NCBI GenBank assembly: GCA_022801925.1
Contig: JAAWTG010000001.1
Span: 62,001-126,000, forward strand
DNA: 64,000 nucleotides
Direction: 5' to 3'
From: Clostridia bacterium
GTDB lineage: Bacteria > Bacillota > Clostridia > RUG12999
Shown here piece by piece: positions 1 to 12,942 of this stretch. Below the pieces are notes generated by a model. It was given only the letters and a program-made list of their open reading frames with translations. It was not told the origin of the DNA and did not search any database. The translations under genes were made by a program, and so were the position numbers. How positions within the stretch are numbered: position 1 is the stretch's first letter; each line of letters begins with the position of its first letter.

Positions 1-1235
1 CCGGCGTAACGCGCGACCGTATTTATGCGGAAGGCGACTGGAGAAACAAACCGTTTATATTGATTGATACCGGCGGAATTGAGCCGGACAGTAAAGATGA
101 AATTTTGTCGCAAATGCGCCGTCAGGCGAACACGGCGGTGGATTTGGCGGACGTGATTGTGTTTGTGGCGGATTTGAAAACAGGTATCACGGCAACAGAC
201 GCGGAAGTGGCGTCTATGCTGATAAAATCAGGAAAACCGCTGGTGTTGGCGGTGAACAAGGTAGACAAGCCGGGAGAAAATCCGCCGGAGTTTTATGAAT
301 TCTATAATTTAGGGATAGAACCTGTTGCAGTGTCCGCGCTGCAAGGACTTGGTATCGGCGATTTGCTCGACGAGATATATAGCCATTTGGAACACGCGTG
401 GGACGAAGAAGAGGAGGACGAAGCCATTCATGTGGCGGTAATCGGACGTCCCAACGCGGGAAAATCTTCCTTAGTAAATCAGGTGTTGGGCGAAAATCGT
501 GTCATTGTCAGCAACATTCCGGGCACGACCCGCGATGCAATTGATACCAGATTCGAGCGGGACGGACAATCCTATGTGTTTATTGATACAGCGGGAATCC
601 GCCGCAAAGCAAAGGTAGATGAAGCAATTGAGCGTTATTCCGTTATGCGTGCGTTTTCCGCGGTGGAACGTGCGGACGTTTGCCTGCTGATGATTGACGG
701 CGATGAAGGCGTGGGTGAGCAGGACGCGAAAATTATCGGATATGCCCATGAAAAAGGAAAAGCGTCTATCATTGTGGTGAACAAATGGGACAAGATTGAA
801 AAAGAAACTAATACCATGCGCAACATGAAAATCAAGGTGCAGGAGCATTTGTCATTTATGCCCTATGCGCCGATTGAATTCATTTCCGCCAAAACCGGCG
901 CGCGGGTGGAACGGCTGTTTCCGCTGATTCAAGAAGTGGTGCAGCAGAACAATATGCGGGTGACAACCGGCGCGCTGAATGATATTATTAACGAAGCGAC
1001 GTTAAAAGTCCAGCCGCCGTCTGATAAAGGAAAAAGGCTGAAGATTTATTATGGTACGCAGGTGTCAACAAAGCCGCCGACCTTTGTGATTTTTGTCAAC
1101 GACAAACAATTGGCGCATTTTTCCTATATTCGCTATTTGGAAAATCAAATCCGCAGTGCGTTTGAAATGAAAGGAACGCCGGTACGTTTTATCATCAGAG
1201 AGAAAAACACAAGCAAAACAGGGCGTTATAAATAA
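1..1235 (+). CDS. der: GTPase Der (EngA), 5' end cut by window edge
   Basis: Ribosome-assembly GTPase with two tandem G domains, needed for 50S subunit maturation. The frame is open from base 3, and the first residues (GVTRDRIYAEGDW) are the switch region of G domain 1, so the true start lies upstream; the TTG at 60 is internal. Domain 1 shows DTGG and NKVDK. Domain 2 shows the P-loop GRPNAGKSS (about base 445), DTAGIRRK and NKWDK. A KH-like C-terminal domain follows and ends in the basic tail TSKTGRYK. The next gene starts 28 bases downstream. Identity is certain; only the N-terminus is missing. Confidence 0.97.
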   Translation, partial: GVTRDRIYAEGDWRNKPFILIDTGGIEPDSKDEILSQMRRQANTAVDLADVIVFVADLKTGITATDAEVASMLIKSGKPLVLAVNKVDKPGENPPEFYEFYNLGIEPVAVSALQGLGIGDLLDEIYSHLEHAWDEEEEDEAIHVAVIGRPNAGKSSLVNQVLGENRVIVSNIPGTTRDAIDTRFERDGQSYVFIDTAGIRRKAKVDEAIERYSVMRAFSAVERADVCLLMIDGDEGVGEQDAKIIGYAHEKGKASIIVVNKWDKIEKETNTMRNMKIKVQEHLSFMPYAPIEFISAKTGARVERLFPLIQEVVQQNNMRVTTGALNDIINEATLKVQPPSDKGKRLKIYYGTQVSTKPPTFVIFVNDKQLAHFSYIRYLENQIRSAFEMKGTPVRFIIREKNTSKTGRYK

Positions 1236-1262
1236 GCCGGACAGAAAAGGGAGGAAACTGTT

Positions 1263-2006
1263 ATGATGCTGAGAGCCGAGGAGATTGTGAAAAATTTTGG
1301 AAAGCTGGAAGTTTTGAAATCCGTTTCTGTCGAAGTGCAAAAAGGGGAAGTTGTGGCGATTATCGGTCCGTCCGGTTCGGGAAAAAGTACACTGCTGCGT
1401 TGCTTAAACTATCTGGAAAAAGTAGATGCGGGAAGTATTGCCATTGATGACGAGTTTATGGTGGAAAACGGCGTTTACAAACCGGAAGCGGAAATTCGCC
1501 GTATCTGCCTGAAAACAGGTATGGTGTTTCAGAGTTTCAATTTGTTTCCGCATATGACAGTGCTGCGCAATGTGATGGAAGCGCCAGTGGTGGTGGGCAA
1601 AGAAAACAAAGAAACGGTCAGGCAACGCGCACTGGAATTGCTGGAAAAGGTGGGATTGTCACAAAAAGCGGACGCGTATCCGTCTCAGCTTTCCGGCGGA
1701 CAAAAACAGCGGGTCGCAATTGCGCGCGCACTGGCAATGAATCCTGAAATTTTGTTGTTTGACGAGCCGACGTCTGCGTTGGATCCGGAACTGACGGGCG
1801 AGGTGCTGAGTGTTATGAAACAGCTTGCCGGCGAAAAGCGCACTATGGTTGTGGTGACGCATGAAATGGGATTTGCGCGGGAGGTAGCGGATAAGGTGAT
1901 TTTTATGGACGAAGGTGTCATTGTGGAACAGGGAACGCCGGAGGAAGTGTTTGAACATGCGCAAAGCGGACGTATGCGAGACTTTTTGCAGAGTATTTTA
2001 AAATAA
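1263..2006 (+). CDS. Polar amino acid ABC transporter ATP-binding protein (GlnQ-like), orphan
   Basis: Cytoplasmic ATPase subunit of a PAAT-type amino acid importer. In 247 residues it has Walker [10 protein letters not shown] (35-43), Q-loop Q90, the signature LSGGQ (143-147), Walker B ILLFDEP (163-169) and switch His200 (VVTHEMG). The TSALDP stretch and overall length match the GlnQ/HisP group. A GGGAGG site lies about 10 bases before ATG 1263; ATG 1266 is the alternative. No permease or solute-binding gene is adjacent: der is upstream and a DUF6483-like gene downstream. It must work with a permease encoded elsewhere or be left over from a larger operon. The substrate cannot be read from sequence. 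Confidence 0.9.
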   Translation: MMLRAEEIVKNFGKLEVLKSVSVEVQKGEVVAIIGPSGSGKSTLLRCLNYLEKVDAGSIAIDDEFMVENGVYKPEAEIRRICLKTGMVFQSFNLFPHMTVLRNVMEAPVVVGKENKETVRQRALELLEKVGLSQKADAYPSQLSGGQKQRVAIARALAMNPEILLFDEPTSALDPELTGEVLSVMKQLAGEKRTMVVVTHEMGFAREVADKVIFMDEGVIVEQGTPEEVFEHAQSGRMRDFLQSILK

Positions 2007-2038
2007 TCGTTTTCGGAAAACGGAAGGGAAGCGGAACC

Positions 2039-2428
2039 ATGTTCAAACAGGACTATATCATGAACCAAATCCGAAATCTTGCAAAACTGTTGGTAAAAAT
2101 GGTGCTGAATAAAGAAACGGTGACGGTAGAATTACGAGACGAAACAAGCGCCACAGGACAGGAACAGTTGCTGCAAACTTTTTGCCGCATGGTGGAACAA
2201 GGTCAAATCAATGAGGCAGAAAATTTATTATATGAAGAATTGGATTTTGAGGATTTAGAACAATATGAAATTGCATTGGCATTTTATTTGCATGTGAACG
2301 AATTGGAAGACACATTTTTGGAAATGCATGATTATAGCCGCGCAGAAATCAGGGACGGTATTTGTGATGTTTCAAAAAAATTCAGTATTGCCTATGATGT
2401 CTCGTCCATGATTCCTGATTTAGAATAA
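2039..2428 (+). CDS. DUF6483-like small acidic protein
   Basis: Protein of 129 residues, predicted cytoplasmic and mostly helical, without signal peptide or membrane segment. The N-terminal MFKQDYIMNQIRNLAKLL resembles the opening of DUF6483 proteins, a family of unknown function common in Clostridia; I assign it from memory of the family pattern. The middle is rich in Glu/Asp and looks like helical repeats. A purine-rich site (GGAAGGGAAG) precedes ATG 2039. It lies 32 bases after the ABC ATPase gene and may be co-transcribed with it. No function can be proposed. Confidence 0.65.
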   Translation: MFKQDYIMNQIRNLAKLLVKMVLNKETVTVELRDETSATGQEQLLQTFCRMVEQGQINEAENLLYEELDFEDLEQYEIALAFYLHVNELEDTFLEMHDYSRAEIRDGICDVSKKFSIAYDVSSMIPDLE

Positions 2429-2584
2429 AACGCTGCTTGCAACGTCTCTTTTTTGCTTGCATGTTGTGTTGATAAGATAGGGCGTCGGCGATTTTACGGA
2501 TTGCAGCCAGAAAACAAAAATTGACTACGTGCAAAGCGGCACATCGGAACTTAAGCAGAAATTTATTTATTAGGAGAAATTGAA

Positions 2585-3265
2585 ATGATGAATAAGCAGA
2601 ACGCTTATATTGTAACATCAATTTTTATATTTTCTATCATAGTTAGTCTGATAGACGCCGTTGTGCATCCCAATTATTTTGTCAAAATACCGATCAAAAT
2701 CCTGTTCTTTTTAGTTTTCCCTATGATCTTTTTTGTTGTAAACAAAAAAGATTTTAATGAATTTAAAAAATTATTCAGGTTTCAAAAAAGTGGGATTTTA
2801 AAGTCATTATTCCTTGGAATTGCAGTTTATACGGTTATTATACTGGGCTATATTTTGGCGCGAAATATCATAGACTTTTCCGATGTTACATCAAATTTAA
2901 CAGAGGGAATGGGGATTACTGCCAATAACTTCATTTATGTATCGTTATATATTTCACTTATGAATTCATTTTTGGAGGAATTCTTTTTTAGAGGTTATGG
3001 ATTTATCACGCTAAAAAAATACACGACCAGAAAATTTGCCTATTTATTCAGTTCCCTGATATTCGCAATATATCATGTCGGTATGTTAATTGGAATGTTT
3101 CATATAAGCGCTTTAATTTTGCTGCTTGTGGGGCTGGTGATAGGAGGATGTATTTTTAATTACTTAAATGAATTAAATGATACTATTTACCCGTCATGGT
3201 TTGTTCATATGTTTGCTAATTTTGCTATTAACACTGTGGGATTCATTTTATTTGGCGTATTGTAA
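2585..3265 (+). CDS. CPBP-family intramembrane metalloprotease
   Basis: Membrane protein of 226 residues related to CAAX prenyl protease/Abi proteins. The three family motifs are present: EExxxR (E131, E132, R136 in LEEFFFRG), a second-motif His (H164 in IYHVG) and a third-motif His/Asn pair (H208 and N212 in VHMFAN). At least six hydrophobic helices surround them. AGGAG lies 8 bases before ATG 2585. Family members process peptides or act in bacteriocin self-immunity, but the substrate here is unknown. The gene is clearly more AT-rich than der or rpoB and uses many TTT/ATT/AAA codons, so it may have been acquired. A terminator lies about 110 bases downstream. Confidence 0.85.
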   Translation: MMNKQNAYIVTSIFIFSIIVSLIDAVVHPNYFVKIPIKILFFLVFPMIFFVVNKKDFNEFKKLFRFQKSGILKSLFLGIAVYTVIILGYILARNIIDFSDVTSNLTEGMGITANNFIYVSLYISLMNSFLEEFFFRGYGFITLKKYTTRKFAYLFSSLIFAIYHVGMLIGMFHISALILLLVGLVIGGCIFNYLNELNDTIYPSWFVHMFANFAINTVGFILFGVL

Positions 3266-3374
3266 GTTCCGATTTATCAGGCAGCGCCCTTGATATATTT
3301 TAGCAAAAGATTGGAAACGGCAGGGGCGGTAGTCTGAACAGTAAAAAGGAAGAATAACATCGCAGATGTACAAA

Positions 3375-3420
3375 ACAAAAGAACCGCTTGTGCCATGAAT
3401 GGTACGAGCGGTTCTTTTGT
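3375..3420 (+). terminator. Intrinsic terminator downstream of the CPBP gene
   Basis: Arms 3375-3394 and 3401-3420 pair over about 18 of 20 positions around the hexaloop ATGAAT. The base of the stem carries an A run on one side and GTTCTTTTGT on the other, so it could work in both directions. Confidence 0.75.
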
Positions 3421-3439
3421 ATATCACTATTTATCAAAA

Positions 3440-3512
3440 AGCCCCACAACAAACGTAAGAAAGGGGGATGCCCGGTCATACATCAACTCGTATGCCGGGC
3501 AATTTGTGGGGT
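3440..3512. other. Nested hairpin element containing a short ORF
   Basis: The outer stem CCCCACAA (from 3442) pairs with TTGTGGGG (to about 3511). Inside, TGCCCGG-T-CATAC pairs with GTATGCCGGGCA, with one bulged T. On the minus strand the outer stem is followed by GGGGCTTTTTG, so minus-strand transcripts would see a terminator-like end. On the plus strand AAGAAAGGGGG directly precedes ATG 3468, which opens 24 codons ending at 3542. It may be a structured RNA, a translated peptide or the end of a lost mobile element. Confidence 0.45.
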
Positions 3513-3542
3513 GTATATTTACAATCAATAAAAAGAAAATAG
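3468..3542 (+). CDS. Possible 24-residue peptide inside the hairpin (doubtful)
   Basis: ATG 3468 is preceded by a strong purine block (GAAAGGGGG) and reads 24 codons to TAG 3540-3542. The predicted peptide begins MPGHTSTRMPGNLWG and ends in a basic SIKRK tail. The two MPG motifs arise from the two arms of the inner stem. The ribosome site and start codon sit at the foot of that hairpin, so folding would block initiation. I recognise no family. The reading frame may be chance. Confidence 0.25.
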   Translation: MPGHTSTRMPGNLWGVYLQSIKRK

Positions 3543-3695
3543 CATAAATAACTCATCACTATCTCAATATATAACAGTATAACATAGAACGGTTAGAAAA
3601 GGAAGCATTTTTTTTAATTGTTAACAATTTGTTCATAATTTGGCTGCATGAACAAATTTTACCATAAAAAAATGCAAATTCATCAAAATCAACTC

Positions 3696-3724
3696 TTGAC
3701 TTGCTGGACTTCCTGTGATATAAT
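3696..3724 (+). promoter_or_regulatory. Sigma-A promoter of rpoB
   Basis: TTGACT (3696-3701), a 17-base spacer and TATAAT (3719-3724) with an extended -10 TGA in front. A second TATAAT lies at 3727-3732. Initiation near 3731 leaves a leader of about 240 bases before rpoB; apart from GAGGTG at the start codon I see no strong structure or gene in it. rpoBC therefore begins its own transcription unit. Confidence 0.8.
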
Positions 3725-3968
3725 GATATAATGCTATATATGTCTCTATGCACATAAATATCCATCTTTTCTATAGTATAACATATATGAATAAAAAAAT
3801 CAATAGTAGGCGATAATATTTAGAAGGTTATTTTTAGGTTGGAAACATATGGATGAAGAAGAAATGTGCAGGAGTTTTGGAAAGCAGTAAAAGATGAGAA
3901 GGCAATGGTAAAGTTTTTTGTCAAATAGGCAGATAGTATTTATCTGTTATTTAATGAGGTGATTTTTC

Positions 3969-6900
3969 ATGCAACGACCTAGTCCGGTTCAATTTGGGAA
4001 GACGACTAGAATGAGTTTTTCAAAAATCAACGAAGCACTTGAAATGCCGAATTTGATTGAAATTCAGAAAAATTCTTACGATTGGTTTTTGACTCATGGG
4101 CTAAGGGAGGTGTTTCACGACGTATCTCCAATCACGGATCATTCCGGCAATTTGAGTCTGGAGTTCTATGATTATTATTTCGACACGATGCCGAAATATG
4201 ATATCGCAGAGTGTAAAGAACGTGATGCGACCTATGCGGTAGCGCTGCGGGTGAAAGTGCGTTTAATCAACCGTGAAACAGGAGAAATTAAAGAACAGGA
4301 AATCTTCATGGGAGATTTTCCGCTGATGACGGAACAGGGAACGTTTATCATCAACGGGGCAGAACGTGTTATTGTCAGTCAGTTGGTGCGATCGCCCGGT
4401 ATGTACTATTCTTATGAACATGACCGCGGCGGAAAGAAACTGTATGCGTCAACTGTAATTCCGAACCGTGGTGCATGGCTGGAATATGAGACGGACTCCA
4501 ACGATATTTTTTCGGTGCGTCTGGATAAAACAAGAAAAATGCCGGTCACGACGTTGATTCGTGCATTGGGGATTGAAACCAATGAACAGATGTTGGAATT
4601 GTTTGGCGAAGATCCCAAGATTGTGGCGACAATGGAAAAAGACAGCGTGACGAATGAAGCGGAAGCATTGATTGAAATTTATAAAAAAGTGCGCCCGGGT
4701 GAACCGCCGACGGTTGACAGCGCCAAAACGTTGATTAACAACATGTTTTTTGACGACAGACGCTATGATTTTGCGCGTGTCGGACGTTATAAAGTGAATA
4801 AAAAAATGAGCATGAATCCTCGTATTGTCGGTTATAAACCTGCACAGCCCATTATTGATGAATATAGTGGGGAAATTTTGGCGGGTACGGACGATGTGAT
4901 TACGCGGGAAACGGCACAAAAAATTACAGATGCGGGAGTATCGCGCGTGGTGCTGAATGTAGATGGCGCAGAAGTGGTTGTGCTTTCCAACAACACGGTC
5001 AGTTTGTCGCATGTGCTGGATTTTGACGTCAGCAAACTGGAAATCACCGAGCGGGTCTATCAGCCTGTGCTGAAAGAGATTTTAGAGGAAAATAAAACGG
5101 AAGAGGACATTCTGGCAGCGCTGAAACAACGTCAGGATGAACTTGTTCCAAAACATATTACCATTGATGACATTATGGCGTCCATCAATTATGTATCGGC
5201 GCTGGATATGGGTGTTGGCAATGTGGATGATATTGACCATTTGGGCAACCGCCGTCTGCGCAGTGTGGGAGAATTGCTGCAAAACCAATTCCGCGTCGGT
5301 CTGGCAAGAATGGAACGCGTGGTGCGGGAGCGCATGACAATTCAGGATTTAGATGTAGCTTCCCCACAGAACCTGATAAATATTCGTCCGGTTGTGGCAA
5401 CAATTAAGGAATTTTTTGGAAGTTCTCAGTTGTCGCAGTTCATGGATCAAATCAACCCGTTAGGGGAATTGACACACAAAAGAAGACTCAGCGCGCTCGG
5501 ACCGGGCGGTCTTTCCAGAGAACGGGCGGGGTTTGAGGTGCGTGACGTTCACTATTCGCACTATAGCAGAATGTGTCCGATTGAAACGCCTGAAGGGCCG
5601 AACATCGGTCTTATCAACTCGCTTTCGACTTATGCACGCGTGAATGAATATGGGTTCATTGAAGCGCCATATCGCAGAGTGGATAAAGAAAAAGGCATTG
5701 TAACAGATGAAATTGTCTATATGACAGCAGACGAAGAAGATGGTTATGTAGTAGCGCCGGCAAATGAACCGCTGGACGCAAAAGGACATTTTCTCAATAA
5801 GAAAACGGCAGCACGTATCAGCCACGACATTTTGGAAGTGGAGACCAAAGACATTGATTATATTGACGTATCGCCTAAACAGTTTGTTTCCGTTGCAACG
5901 GCAATGATTCCGTTCCTCGAAAACGACGATGCGAACCGTGCCTTGATGGGTTCCAACATGCAAAGACAAGCTGTGCCGCTGCTCAAACCGGAAGCGCCGA
6001 TTATCGGAACCGGTATGGAATATAAAGCGGCAAAAGATTCCGGCGTTGTCATTCTGGCGAAAAACGATGGCATGGTGGAAAAAGTGTCCTCCAGTGAAAT
6101 TGTGATTCGCAACACAGACGGTAAGGCAGATGTTTATAATCTGATTAAATTTATGCGTTCCAACCAAGGAACTTGCGTGAACCAGCGTCCGATTGTGAGC
6201 AAGGGAGATGAAGTCAAAGCAGGGGATACCATTGCAGACGGGCCTTCCACGGATAATGGGGAAATCGCACTGGGACGCAACATTCTGATTGGATTTATGA
6301 CCTGGGAAGGTTATAACTATGAAGATGCTGTTTTGATTAGTGAAGAATTGGTACGCGACGACGTGTTCACGTCTATTCACATTGAAGAATATGAATCGGA
6401 AGCGCGTGACACGAAATTGGGTGCGGAAGATATTACGCGCGACATTCCGAATATCGGTGAAGATGCACTGAAAGATTTGGACGAACGCGGTATTATCCGC
6501 ATTGGTGCGGAAGTGCGCAGCGGCGATATTCTGGTCGGAAAAGTGACGCCGAAAGGGGAAACGGAACTGACAGCTGAGGAACGGCTGCTGCGGGCAATCT
6601 TCGGGGAAAAAGCGCGTGAAGTACGTGATACTTCTTTGCGTGTGCCGCATGGCGAAAGCGGTATCATTGTTGACGTGAAAATTTTTGAACGTGCCAACGG
6701 CGATGAATTGCCGCCGGGTGTAAATCAATTGGTGCGTGTTTATATTGCACAGAAACGAAAAATTTCCGTTGGAGATAAAATGGCAGGCCGTCACGGAAAT
6801 AAGGGTGTTATTTCCCGCATTCTGCCAAAAGAAGATATGCCGTTTTTGCCGGACGGAACGCCGCTGCAAATCGTGCTGAACCCCTTGGGTGTGCCGTCTC

Positions 6901-7751
6901 GAATGAACATCGGACAGGTGCTGGAGGTTCACTTGGGCTATGCAGCAAAAGCGTTGGGCTGGAAAATTGCAACGCCGGTCTTTGACGGCGCAAACGAAAA
7001 GGACATTGAAAATGCACTGGAAATGGCAGGCTATGATAAGAGCGGAAAGACGGTTCTGTATGATGGTCGAACCGGTGAACCGTTTGACAATCCGGTTACT
7101 GTTGGATATATGTATTATCTGAAACTGGCACACTTGGTTGACGATAAGATTCATGCGCGGTCTACAGGACCATACTCTCTCGTTACGCAGCAGCCGTTGG
7201 GCGGTAAAGCGCAGTTCGGCGGACAGCGTTTCGGGGAAATGGAAGTATGGGCACTGGAGGCATATGGCGCAGCATATACGTTGCAGGAAATTTTGACAGT
7301 CAAATCCGACGATATTGTTGGTCGTGTGAAAACCTATGAAGCAATCGTCAAAGGTGATAATGTGCCGCGTCCGGGCGTGCCGGAATCCTTTAAGGTATTG
7401 ATTAAAGAATTGCAGAGTTTGGCGCTGGATGTGAAGATTCTGGATGATAAGGGCAATGAAATCGAGTTGAAGGAAGATGAAGACGATGTGCCACACATTA
7501 ATCCGGAAGAATTGGAACAAGTCATGGGGAAAGATGATAATACCAGCAGTATGGAAAACTTCCTGACGCATATTGGCGAAAGCGATGACGATAGTGAAGA
7601 GGAAGAATTCACGCTGGATGAAATTGAGGAATCGGATGATATTGCCGACCCGGCGTTTATGATTGAGGAATTGGATGAGGATGCAGATGAACTGTCCGAA
7701 ATCGGCGGACTGGAACCACTGGAATTCTCTGACATGAACGAGGATATCTAA
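3969..7751 (+). CDS. rpoB: RNA polymerase subunit beta
   Basis: Catalytic beta subunit, 1260 residues. The rifampicin region, about residues 483-515, reads [16 protein letters not shown] then [13 protein letters not shown], with the wild-type residues at the usual resistance sites. The [12 protein letters not shown] motif near residue 935 is intact. The start ATG 3969 follows GAGGTG. The last ~90 residues form an Asp/Glu-dominated tail (for example [11 protein letters not shown]) beyond the conserved C-terminal region that contacts beta-prime, longer than in Bacillus. rpoC follows after 62 bases. The rplJ-rplL genes, which usually precede rpoB, are absent upstream. Confidence 0.99.
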   Translation: MQRPSPVQFGKTTRMSFSKINEALEMPNLIEIQKNSYDWFLTHGLREVFHDVSPITDHSGNLSLEFYDYYFDTMPKYDIAECKERDATYAVALRVKVRLINRETGEIKEQEIFMGDFPLMTEQGTFIINGAERVIVSQLVRSPGMYYSYEHDRGGKKLYASTVIPNRGAWLEYETDSNDIFSVRLDKTRKMPVTTLIRALGIETNEQMLELFGEDPKIVATMEKDSVTNEAEALIEIYKKVRPGEPPTVDSAKTLINNMFFDDRRYDFARVGRYKVNKKMSMNPRIVGYKPAQPIIDEYSGEILAGTDDVITRETAQKITDAGVSRVVLNVDGAEVVVLSNNTVSLSHVLDFDVSKLEITERVYQPVLKEILEENKTEEDILAALKQRQDELVPKHITIDDIMASINYVSALDMGVGNVDDIDHLGNRRLRSVGELLQNQFRVGLARMERVVRERMTIQDLDVASPQNLINIRPVVATIKEFFGSSQLSQFMDQINPLGELTHKRRLSALGPGGLSRERAGFEVRDVHYSHYSRMCPIETPEGPNIGLINSLSTYARVNEYGFIEAPYRRVDKEKGIVTDEIVYMTADEEDGYVVAPANEPLDAKGHFLNKKTAARISHDILEVETKDIDYIDVSPKQFVSVATAMIPFLENDDANRALMGSNMQRQAVPLLKPEAPIIGTGMEYKAAKDSGVVILAKNDGMVEKVSSSEIVIRNTDGKADVYNLIKFMRSNQGTCVNQRPIVSKGDEVKAGDTIADGPSTDNGEIALGRNILIGFMTWEGYNYEDAVLISEELVRDDVFTSIHIEEYESEARDTKLGAEDITRDIPNIGEDALKDLDERGIIRIGAEVRSGDILVGKVTPKGETELTAEERLLRAIFGEKAREVRDTSLRVPHGESGIIVDVKIFERANGDELPPGVNQLVRVYIAQKRKISVGDKMAGRHGNKGVISRILPKEDMPFLPDGTPLQIVLNPLGVPSRMNIGQVLEVHLGYAAKALGWKIATPVFDGANEKDIENALEMAGYDKSGKTVLYDGRTGEPFDNPVTVGYMYYLKLAHLVDDKIHARSTGPYSLVTQQPLGGKAQFGGQRFGEMEVWALEAYGAAYTLQEILTVKSDDIVGRVKTYEAIVKGDNVPRPGVPESFKVLIKELQSLALDVKILDDKGNEIELKEDEDDVPHINPEELEQVMGKDDNTSSMENFLTHIGESDDDSEEEEFTLDEIEESDDIADPAFMIEELDEDADELSEIGGLEPLEFSDMNEDI

Positions 7752-7813
7752 AACAATCGTAAACAAACAGGAAACGGAATTAAAACGGTAAAGAACGAAG
7801 GGAGAGCTGAGAA

Positions 7814-11653
<3,840 letters not shown>

Positions 11654-11661
11654 AAAAGGTA

Positions 11662-11690
11662 TTGACAAAACGAGCCAAATGATATACAAT
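11662..11690 (+). promoter_or_regulatory. Sigma-A promoter of rpsL
   Basis: TTGACA (11662-11667), 17-base spacer, TACAAT (11685-11690). It starts 9 bases after the rpoC stop. The predicted start site, about 11697, lies inside the 5' arm of the following hairpin. Confidence 0.75.
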
Positions 11691-11692
11691 AT

Positions 11693-11734
11693 GATAGGTT
11701 TAGGGTATTTTGCCATATCCTAAGCCTATCTTTT
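11693..11734 (+). terminator. Terminator of rpoBC overlapping the rpsL start site
   Basis: GATAGGTTTAGG (11693-11704) pairs with CCTAAGCCTATC (11719-11730), twelve pairs with one G-U, 14-base loop, followed by TTTTGTTT. A transcript arriving from rpoC contains the whole stem. One starting at the overlapping promoter would lack the first bases of the 5' arm. Confidence 0.7.
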
Positions 11735-11771
11735 GTTTACCATAAATTTTTATTTTCAGGAGGTGAAAAGA

Positions 11772-12194
11772 TTGCCAACATTTAATCAATTGGTGAGAAA
11801 AGGAAGAAAAACCGTGGAACAGAAATCCACAGCACCGGCTCTGCAAAAAGGTCTGAACTCGCTGAAGAAAAAAGCGATTGATCAGAGTTCTCCGCAGAAA
11901 CGTGGCGTTTGTACAACGGTGAAAACAATGACGCCGAAAAAACCGAACTCTGCATTGCGGAAACTGGCGAGGGTAAAACTGACAAACGGAATCGAAGTAT
12001 CTGCTTATATTCCGGGTATCGGACATAACCTGCAAGAGCATAGCGTTGTTTTAATCCGTGGTGGCAGGGTGAAAGATCTCCCTGGTGTAAGATACCATAT
12101 CATCCGCGGAAGTCTGGATACACAAGGCGTTGCAAACCGCAACCAGTCCAGAAGTAAATATGGTGCGAAAAAACCGAAGGCTGCGAAAAAATAA
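11772..12194 (+). CDS. rpsL: 30S ribosomal protein S12
   Basis: Decoding-centre ribosomal protein of 140 residues. The frame extends upstream to 11733, but family alignment ([11 protein letters not shown]) and AGGAGGTG place the start at TTG 11772. The streptomycin-site segments are wild type: [11 protein letters not shown] (Lys42 region of E. coli) and [11 protein letters not shown] (Lys87 region). An insertion after the first 20 residues is usual for Firmicutes. The L7Ae-like gene often found between rpoC and rpsL in Firmicutes is absent. rpsG follows after 176 bases. Confidence 0.98.
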   Translation: MPTFNQLVRKGRKTVEQKSTAPALQKGLNSLKKKAIDQSSPQKRGVCTTVKTMTPKKPNSALRKLARVKLTNGIEVSAYIPGIGHNLQEHSVVLIRGGRVKDLPGVRYHIIRGSLDTQGVANRNQSRSKYGAKKPKAAKK

Positions 12195-12250
12195 GACGCA
12201 GTGTGAGGTCAAACTTTTGAGATGATTATTACCACAGTAGGACTATTTCA

Positions 12251-12304
12251 GTGCGGCTGCGGATTACTATAAATGAATGGCTAATCCTAAACATGTAGCG
12301 GCAC
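12251..12304 (+). other. Possible structured leader between rpsL and rpsG
   Basis: The 176-base rpsL-rpsG gap holds nested pairings: GTGC/GCAC (12251-12254, 12301-12304), CTGC/GTAG (12257-12260, 12295-12298) and GGATTA/TAATCC (12261-12266, 12282-12287). A second small AT-rich hairpin, CGAAAAAA/TTTTTTCG, lies at about 12308-12328. In E. coli S7 represses its operon by binding the S12-S7 gap; a similar role here is inference only. Confidence 0.35.
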
Positions 12305-12370
12305 GAGCGAAAAAAAGAATTTTTTCGAGTACCTGTGAGATCATTTTAGTAATGAAGGAGGGAAGATACA

Positions 12371-12841
12371 GTGCCAAGAAGAGGTTATGTAGCAAAAAGA
12401 GATGTTTTGGCAGATCCGGTTTATAACAGTAAACTGGTCACCAAATTAATCAACAATATCATGCTGGACGGTAAAAAAGGTGTGGCACAGAAAATCGTGT
12501 ATCAGGCATTTGAAATTATCCAGGAAAAAACCGGTCGGGAACCGCTGGAAGTATTCAAAGAAGCACTTGAAAACATTATGCCTGTGCTGGAAGTAAAAGC
12601 ACGCCGTGTTGGTGGTGCGACTTACCAGGTGCCGATTGAAGTGCGTCCGGAAAGAAAACAGACCTTGGGATTACGCTGGCTGACAACCTATTCCAGAGCG
12701 CGTGGTGAAAAAACCATGAAAGAACGCCTTGCAGCAGAAATTCTGGATGCAATGAACGGAACAGGTGCGGCAGTGAAGAAACGCGAAGATACGCATAAAA
12801 TGGCTGATGCAAACAAAGCGTTTGCACATTTCAGATGGTAA
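12371..12841 (+). CDS. rpsG: 30S ribosomal protein S7
   Basis: Primary-binding protein of the 3' domain of 16S rRNA, 156 residues, full family length. It begins [11 protein letters not shown] and carries VGGATYQVP and [15 protein letters not shown], the rRNA-contact region. The start codon is GTG 12371 behind AAGGAGGG. fusA follows after about 100 bases with its own AAGGAGG site. Part of the str cluster and a possible autogenous repressor of it. Confidence 0.98.
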   Translation: MPRRGYVAKRDVLADPVYNSKLVTKLINNIMLDGKKGVAQKIVYQAFEIIQEKTGREPLEVFKEALENIMPVLEVKARRVGGATYQVPIEVRPERKQTLGLRWLTTYSRARGEKTMKERLAAEILDAMNGTGAAVKKREDTHKMADANKAFAHFRW

Positions 12842-12942
12842 TGCGTACACGAAGAGATTCGCGAAAATAACAGAACTTTTGATAAGAGCGATGCAATGGG
12901 TGGGACTAGCTATTTGGCAGTCCTGCAAAAGGAGGAATTTCC

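Noticed and set aside
3845-3935. Short coding-like stretch in the rpoB leader (QEFWKAVKDEKAMVKFF)
   Set aside because: No start with ribosome site and a stop just upstream; too short to support.
5460-7766. 768-codon open frame antisense to rpoB
   Set aside because: Shadow of the strongly biased rpoB codons; no ribosome site, no recognisable domain, Phe/His/Arg-rich translation.
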